Source: Acidobacteriota bacterium (lineage in GTDB: Bacteria; Acidobacteriota; Terriglobia; Terriglobales; Acidobacteriaceae). Taken from it: DNA of 64,000 nucleotides. The stretch lies in the NCBI GenBank assembly GCA_003224905.1, contig QIAA01000054.1, positions 1-64,000 of the forward strand, given 5' to 3'. A model generated the notes under the pieces. It had not been told where the DNA came from and did no database searches. It saw only the letters and a program-made list of their open reading frames with translations. Position numbers and translations under genes: made by a program. Below are positions 60,571 through 64,000 of this stretch, piece after piece (the first letter of the stretch is position 1; the number at the start of each line of letters is the position of its first letter).

Positions 60571-60647
60571 TAGTTAATAGTAAACGTCCTCATGTTTCTA
60601 TCTAGCCGGGCTGCCAAGGCCCGCTTCAATCACAGGAAGGATCAGGG

Positions 60648-62486
60648 ATGGCCACCACGGATGTAGCGCTTCATCAGGCTTCGGGCCCGGTGGAGTCGAA
60701 ACGCGTCGTCAACAACATGAGCATTCAGGTTGCGACCGTAAACGGTTCGGGTTCGCAGAGTTCTAATACTGTTCTTTTGAGAAGCATTTTCCAGATGGGA
60801 GTTCCCGTCTCCGGCAAGAATCTTTTCCCCTCGAACATCGCAGGCCTGCCGACCTGGTACACCATTCGCGCCAACAAAGATGGCTACATCGCCCGCAAGA
60901 AGGAGATCGATTTCGTCATCGCCATGAACGCCGAGACGGCAAAGGAAGACGTGATGTCGCTCGCGCCCGGTGCAGCCGTGCTTTATGACGAACCGCTGAA
61001 CCTGAGCAGCCTCCGTTCCGACCTCATCTTCTATTCCGTTCCCTACGACAAACTGGTCGCGCCGGTCTGTCCCGAGGCCAAGCTGCGCAAGCTGGTCAAA
61101 AACATGATTTATGTCGGGGTCGTTGCCAAGCTGCTTGAGATCGATATGGCTGAGGTGGAGAAGGCTCTTCGCAAGCAGTTTGCCAAGAAAGTGAAAGCGG
61201 CGAATCTCAACCTTGCCGCCGTGCGAGCCGGATATGACTACGCCGGAGCCAGCCTGACAAAGCGCGATCCTTATTTCATTCAGCGCATGGATAAGACCGC
61301 CGGCAAGATCATCATTGATGGCAATTCCGCCGCCGCTCTGGGCTGCATGTTCGCCGGGGTCACGTTCGTAAGTTGGTATCCCATCACTCCGTCCTCATCG
61401 CTGGCGGAATCCCTCATCGATTACATGAAGCGTTTCCGCATCGGCCCGGACGGCAAAGCCACATTCGCCATCGTTCAGGCAGAGGACGAACTGGCTGCCA
61501 TCGGCATGGTACTTGGTGCTGGCTGGGCAGGCGCGCGTTCCATGACTGCAACCGCCGGCCCCGGCATTTCCCTGATGTCCGAATTCTCCGGCCTGGCGTA
61601 CTACACCGAGGTTCCGGGAGTGATCTGGGATATCCAGCGCGTGGGGCCATCCACCGGATTACCGACCCGAACGTCACAGGGCGACATTCTCTCTACCGCA
61701 TTCCTTTCTCATGGCGATACCAAGCACATTCTGCTGCTCCCTGCCTCCGTTGAAGAGTGCTTCACCATGGCGCAGGACGCATTCGATTTAGCCGAACAGT
61801 TTCAGACTCCGATTTTCATCATGTCTGATCTCGACCTCGGCATGAATAACTGGATGGCCGATCCGTTTCCGTATCCTGAGAAACCGATTCAACGCGGCAA
61901 GATCCTAAGCAAAGAAGACCTTGACCGTCTCGGTGGATTTGAACGCTATCGCGACGTGGACGGCGATGGCATCACTTACCGGACCTTGCCCGGTGTCGAT
62001 CATCCCGCCGGGGCATGGTTCGCTCGCGGCAGCGGCCACAACGAAAAAGGGCAGTACAGTGAACGGCCCGATGATTACGAGCGCAACATGGAGCGGCTCA
62101 ATCGTAAGTTTGAAACGGCGCGTTCGTTTGTGCCCAGGCCGGAAATCGTGGCCAACGGTACTTCGAAAATCGGCTTTATCGCCTACGGTACATCTCATTG
62201 GGCAATGATCGAAAGCCGGGACCAGCTTCGCAAAGAATACAACATTGAAACTGACTACTTGCGCCTGCGAGCGTTTCCGTTCACCCGTGAGGTTCACGAA
62301 TTCATAAAGCAGCATGACCGGGTCTATGTGGTCGAGCAAAACCGGGATGCGCAGATGCTCAGTCTGCTCAAACTCGACGTTGAGCCATCGCTGATTACGC
62401 GGCTGCGGAGCATGGCGCATATTCACGGTTTGCCGATGGACGCCCGCTCCGTAACCGACGAACTGATGACAATGGAGGGCAAATAA
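60648..62486 (+). CDS. korA: 2-oxoacid:ferredoxin oxidoreductase subunit alpha (gamma-alpha fusion)
   Basis: A 612-residue subunit of a KorAB-type enzyme, in which the gamma domain (about residues 24-205, NGSGSQSSNTVLLRSIFQMG) is fused to the alpha domain. The alpha part has WYPITPSSSLAESLIDYMKR, VQAEDELAAIGMVLGAGWAG and ARSMTATAGPGISLMSEFSG. It oxidatively decarboxylates a 2-oxoacid, most likely 2-oxoglutarate, to an acyl-CoA, reducing ferredoxin. The beta subunit follows after one base. Confidence 0.95.
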   Translation: MATTDVALHQASGPVESKRVVNNMSIQVATVNGSGSQSSNTVLLRSIFQMGVPVSGKNLFPSNIAGLPTWYTIRANKDGYIARKKEIDFVIAMNAETAKEDVMSLAPGAAVLYDEPLNLSSLRSDLIFYSVPYDKLVAPVCPEAKLRKLVKNMIYVGVVAKLLEIDMAEVEKALRKQFAKKVKAANLNLAAVRAGYDYAGASLTKRDPYFIQRMDKTAGKIIIDGNSAAALGCMFAGVTFVSWYPITPSSSLAESLIDYMKRFRIGPDGKATFAIVQAEDELAAIGMVLGAGWAGARSMTATAGPGISLMSEFSGLAYYTEVPGVIWDIQRVGPSTGLPTRTSQGDILSTAFLSHGDTKHILLLPASVEECFTMAQDAFDLAEQFQTPIFIMSDLDLGMNNWMADPFPYPEKPIQRGKILSKEDLDRLGGFERYRDVDGDGITYRTLPGVDHPAGAWFARGSGHNEKGQYSERPDDYERNMERLNRKFETARSFVPRPEIVANGTSKIGFIAYGTSHWAMIESRDQLRKEYNIETDYLRLRAFPFTREVHEFIKQHDRVYVVEQNRDAQMLSLLKLDVEPSLITRLRSMAHIHGLPMDARSVTDELMTMEGK

Positions 62487-62487
62487 T

Positions 62488-63534
62488 ATGGCGAGCACAC
62501 CCACCAGCACGCCTCCCCCAAAAACGAACCGCATCGGCCTCGCAGTAATCGACTACCGTGGCGGCAAGACGACGCTCTGTGCCGGCTGCGGCCACAACGC
62601 GATCTCCGAGCGCATCATCGATGCCATGTACGAAATGGGCGTGAAGCCTGAGCGCGTGGCCAAGCTGAGTGGAATCGGCTGCTCGTCCAAGAGCCCTGCC
62701 TATTTCATGGGCCGCGCCCACAGTTTCAACGCGGTGCATGGCCGCATGCCGTCGGTAGCAACTGGCGCGGTACTGGCTAATAGAAGCTTGATGGCACTGG
62801 GCGTCAGCGGCGATGGCGATACCGCTTCCATCGGCATGGGACAGTTCGTTCACCTCATGCGCCGTAACCTGCCCCTGATCTACATCATTGAAGATAACGG
62901 CGTATACGGCCTGACCAAAGGGCAGTTCTCCGCCACCGCCGATCTCGGCTCCAAGCTGAAAACCGGCGTCATTAACGATCTTCCGCCGGTGGACACGTGC
63001 GCCATGGCCATCACGCTTGGCGCAACATTCGTTGCCCGCTCTTTTTCCGGAGACAAGAAGCAGCTTCACGCAGTGCTCAAAGCTGCCATCGCTCACCATG
63101 GCACTTCGATGCTCGACGTGGTTTCACCCTGTGTAACCTTCAACGATCATGAAGGCTCCACCAAGTCGTACAAGTACATGAAAGATCATGACGAGCCGCT
63201 GCAGGAGATCAATTTCGTCCCCGCGTTCGAAGACATTGCGGTCGACTACGATCCCGGCACCGCATTCGAAGTCACCATGCATGATGGCTCACGCCTTCGC
63301 TTGCGTAAGCTCGAAGAAGACTACGATCCGACTGACCGTATTAGAGCCATCACCCGCTTGAACGAAGCGCACGAAAAGGGCGAAGTACTGACGGGCGTGT
63401 TCTACGTCAATCCCAAAGCGCCAAGTTTTGTCGATCTTCTTAACATCACTGACGAGCCTTTAAGCGCGCTGCCCGAAGCAGTCGTCAGGCCCGGCAGGCA
63501 AGTGCTTGAGCAGGTGATGGAAGAACTGCGCTAG
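62488..63534 (+). CDS. korB: 2-oxoacid:ferredoxin oxidoreductase subunit beta
   Basis: A 348-residue TPP-binding subunit. The iron-sulphur Cys ligands are in TTLCAGCGHNAIS (Cys31, Cys34), SGIGCSSKSP (Cys65) and VVSPCVTFNDHEG (about residue 213). The TPP motif is VSGDGDTASIGMGQFVHLMR, with NLPLIYIIEDNGVYGLTKGQ after it. It forms the catalytic complex with KorA. Substrate choice (2-oxoglutarate over pyruvate) is inferred from the long C-terminal part and the two-subunit layout. Confidence 0.95.
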   Translation: MASTPTSTPPPKTNRIGLAVIDYRGGKTTLCAGCGHNAISERIIDAMYEMGVKPERVAKLSGIGCSSKSPAYFMGRAHSFNAVHGRMPSVATGAVLANRSLMALGVSGDGDTASIGMGQFVHLMRRNLPLIYIIEDNGVYGLTKGQFSATADLGSKLKTGVINDLPPVDTCAMAITLGATFVARSFSGDKKQLHAVLKAAIAHHGTSMLDVVSPCVTFNDHEGSTKSYKYMKDHDEPLQEINFVPAFEDIAVDYDPGTAFEVTMHDGSRLRLRKLEEDYDPTDRIRAITRLNEAHEKGEVLTGVFYVNPKAPSFVDLLNITDEPLSALPEAVVRPGRQVLEQVMEELR

Positions 63535-63572
63535 TGTGACGGTCTTGCAAATTCATACGATAGCGTTCAACT

Positions 63573-63613
63573 TGTCATCCTGACCGCCGACCGCACCGAG
63601 GCGGAAGGATCTC
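63573..63613 (+). repeat. dispersed intergenic repeat (copy 2)
   Basis: GTCATCCTGA at its left and GGAAGGATCTC at its right, with a GC-rich centre. It is the same type as 37591-37617 in the opposite orientation, and lies in the gap between korB and the HAD gene. Confidence 0.45.
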
Positions 63614-63660
63614 TGTACTTTGCTTGCAGCGTCGATGCCCTGAGCTTAATCGTTAAAAAT

Positions 63661-64000
63661 CTAGCCTGAAGAATCTGGATAGTACACAGCCCAGCGACGC
63701 TCCCGAGCCATCCGTTGCAGCTCCGGGGTGGGATTGACGACGAAAGGGTGCTCGGCAATACCGAGCATGTCTGCATCCCAGATTGAGTTTCCGAAAGCAG
63801 CATCCGGAACACGCTGGATGACCTCCTGGATCGCCTTTGGCTTTCCCCCGCCACTGGGTATACGAATCAGCTGATCACTGATCGTTCCATCCACGACGCG
63901 CACCGAAGCGGCCAGAATCTTCTGTTCGGGAATTCCAAAATGCCTCATAGCGGCGCGAATCACCCATTGGTTGGTGGAGGAAACTGCCCACACGTCAGTA
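63661..64000 (-). CDS. HAD-superfamily hydrolase, C-terminal part (cut by window end)
   Basis: The frame is open at base 64000, so the N-terminus with the nucleophile Asp motif lies outside. The visible part has HAD motif II (TDVWAVSSTNQWVI), the motif III Lys in SGGGKPKAIQEV and motif IV in AAFGNSIWDADMLGIAEHPF, followed by NPTPELQRMARERRW, typical of SerB-like phosphatases. The substrate is unknown. It converges with korB. Confidence 0.85.
   Translation of the reverse strand, partial: TDVWAVSSTNQWVIRAAMRHFGIPEQKILAASVRVVDGTISDQLIRIPSGGGKPKAIQEVIQRVPDAAFGNSIWDADMLGIAEHPFVVNPTPELQRMARERRWAVYYPDSSG

Noticed and set aside
62395..63099. 234-codon minus-strand frame over korB
   Set aside because: Antisense to korB and part of korA; no family resemblance.

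Overview
The window reads like a soil Acidobacteriota chromosome (Terriglobia or Koribacter type). This is inferred from the gene repertoire: coproheme decarboxylase HemQ, YtcJ-type amidohydrolase, MASE1 histidine kinase, di-heme peroxidase-like cytochrome, KorAB, and tiny WR-x-LYE-x-AL-x-E proteins. No 16S rRNA gene is present to confirm it. Base composition is moderately GC-rich, apart from AT-rich promoter patches near 21750-21790 and 23460-23520.

Left chromosomal block (1-8930): a NarL-type kinase (cut by the window edge) and its response regulator; a short-chain dehydrogenase translationally coupled to a PagL-like lipid A deacylase; a MASE1 kinase; a lipoprotein; FmdB zinc ribbon; RsmI; YqeY; an OppF-type ATPase; a secreted DinB-like protein; a membrane protein; and tRNA-Pro(UGG).

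Genomic island (8963-23328): an integrative element in the 3' half of tRNA-Pro. It is bounded by a 47-bp direct repeat (two mismatches) and carries a tyrosine integrase at its right end. Both ends hold a pair of GTCCACA direct repeats at exactly 12-bp pitch, likely integrase arm sites. The cargo is small genes: NlpC/P60, HtrA-like protease, POTRA protein, a run of tiny helical and zinc-ribbon proteins, a broken zinc-ribbon paralogue, a DNA-ligase fragment, an XRE regulator, a P-loop/excisionase-like module, and a palindrome-controlled, apparently leaderless small gene overlapping the integrase.

Next to attR (23471-24907) is the most unusual locus. A response-regulator receiver domain is fused to a Phd/YefM antitoxin and overlaps a zeta-type toxin gene, behind a repeat-rich AT promoter. 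It suggests a toxin-antitoxin system with signal input.

Right chromosomal block (25075-64000): alpha/beta hydrolase, aminotransferase, STAS protein, alkyltransferase-like protein, hemQ operon, GH2 glycosidase, endonuclease IV, two membrane glycosyltransferases, MarR module with divergent amidohydrolase, di-heme cytochrome, an operon of glycosyltransferase / PIN fragment / QueD / GAF-PP2C / lysA, TlpA thioredoxin, a decayed RAYT transposase between mirrored REP palindromes, ThiO, M20 dipeptidase, an orphan FitA antitoxin with a six-codon toxin stub, a CPBP protein lacking its catalytic glutamates, NDH-2, VapBC, NfeD, dnaE-accA, korAB and a HAD hydrolase cut by the right edge. Four toxin-antitoxin loci in different states of repair lie between 23 and 54 kb.
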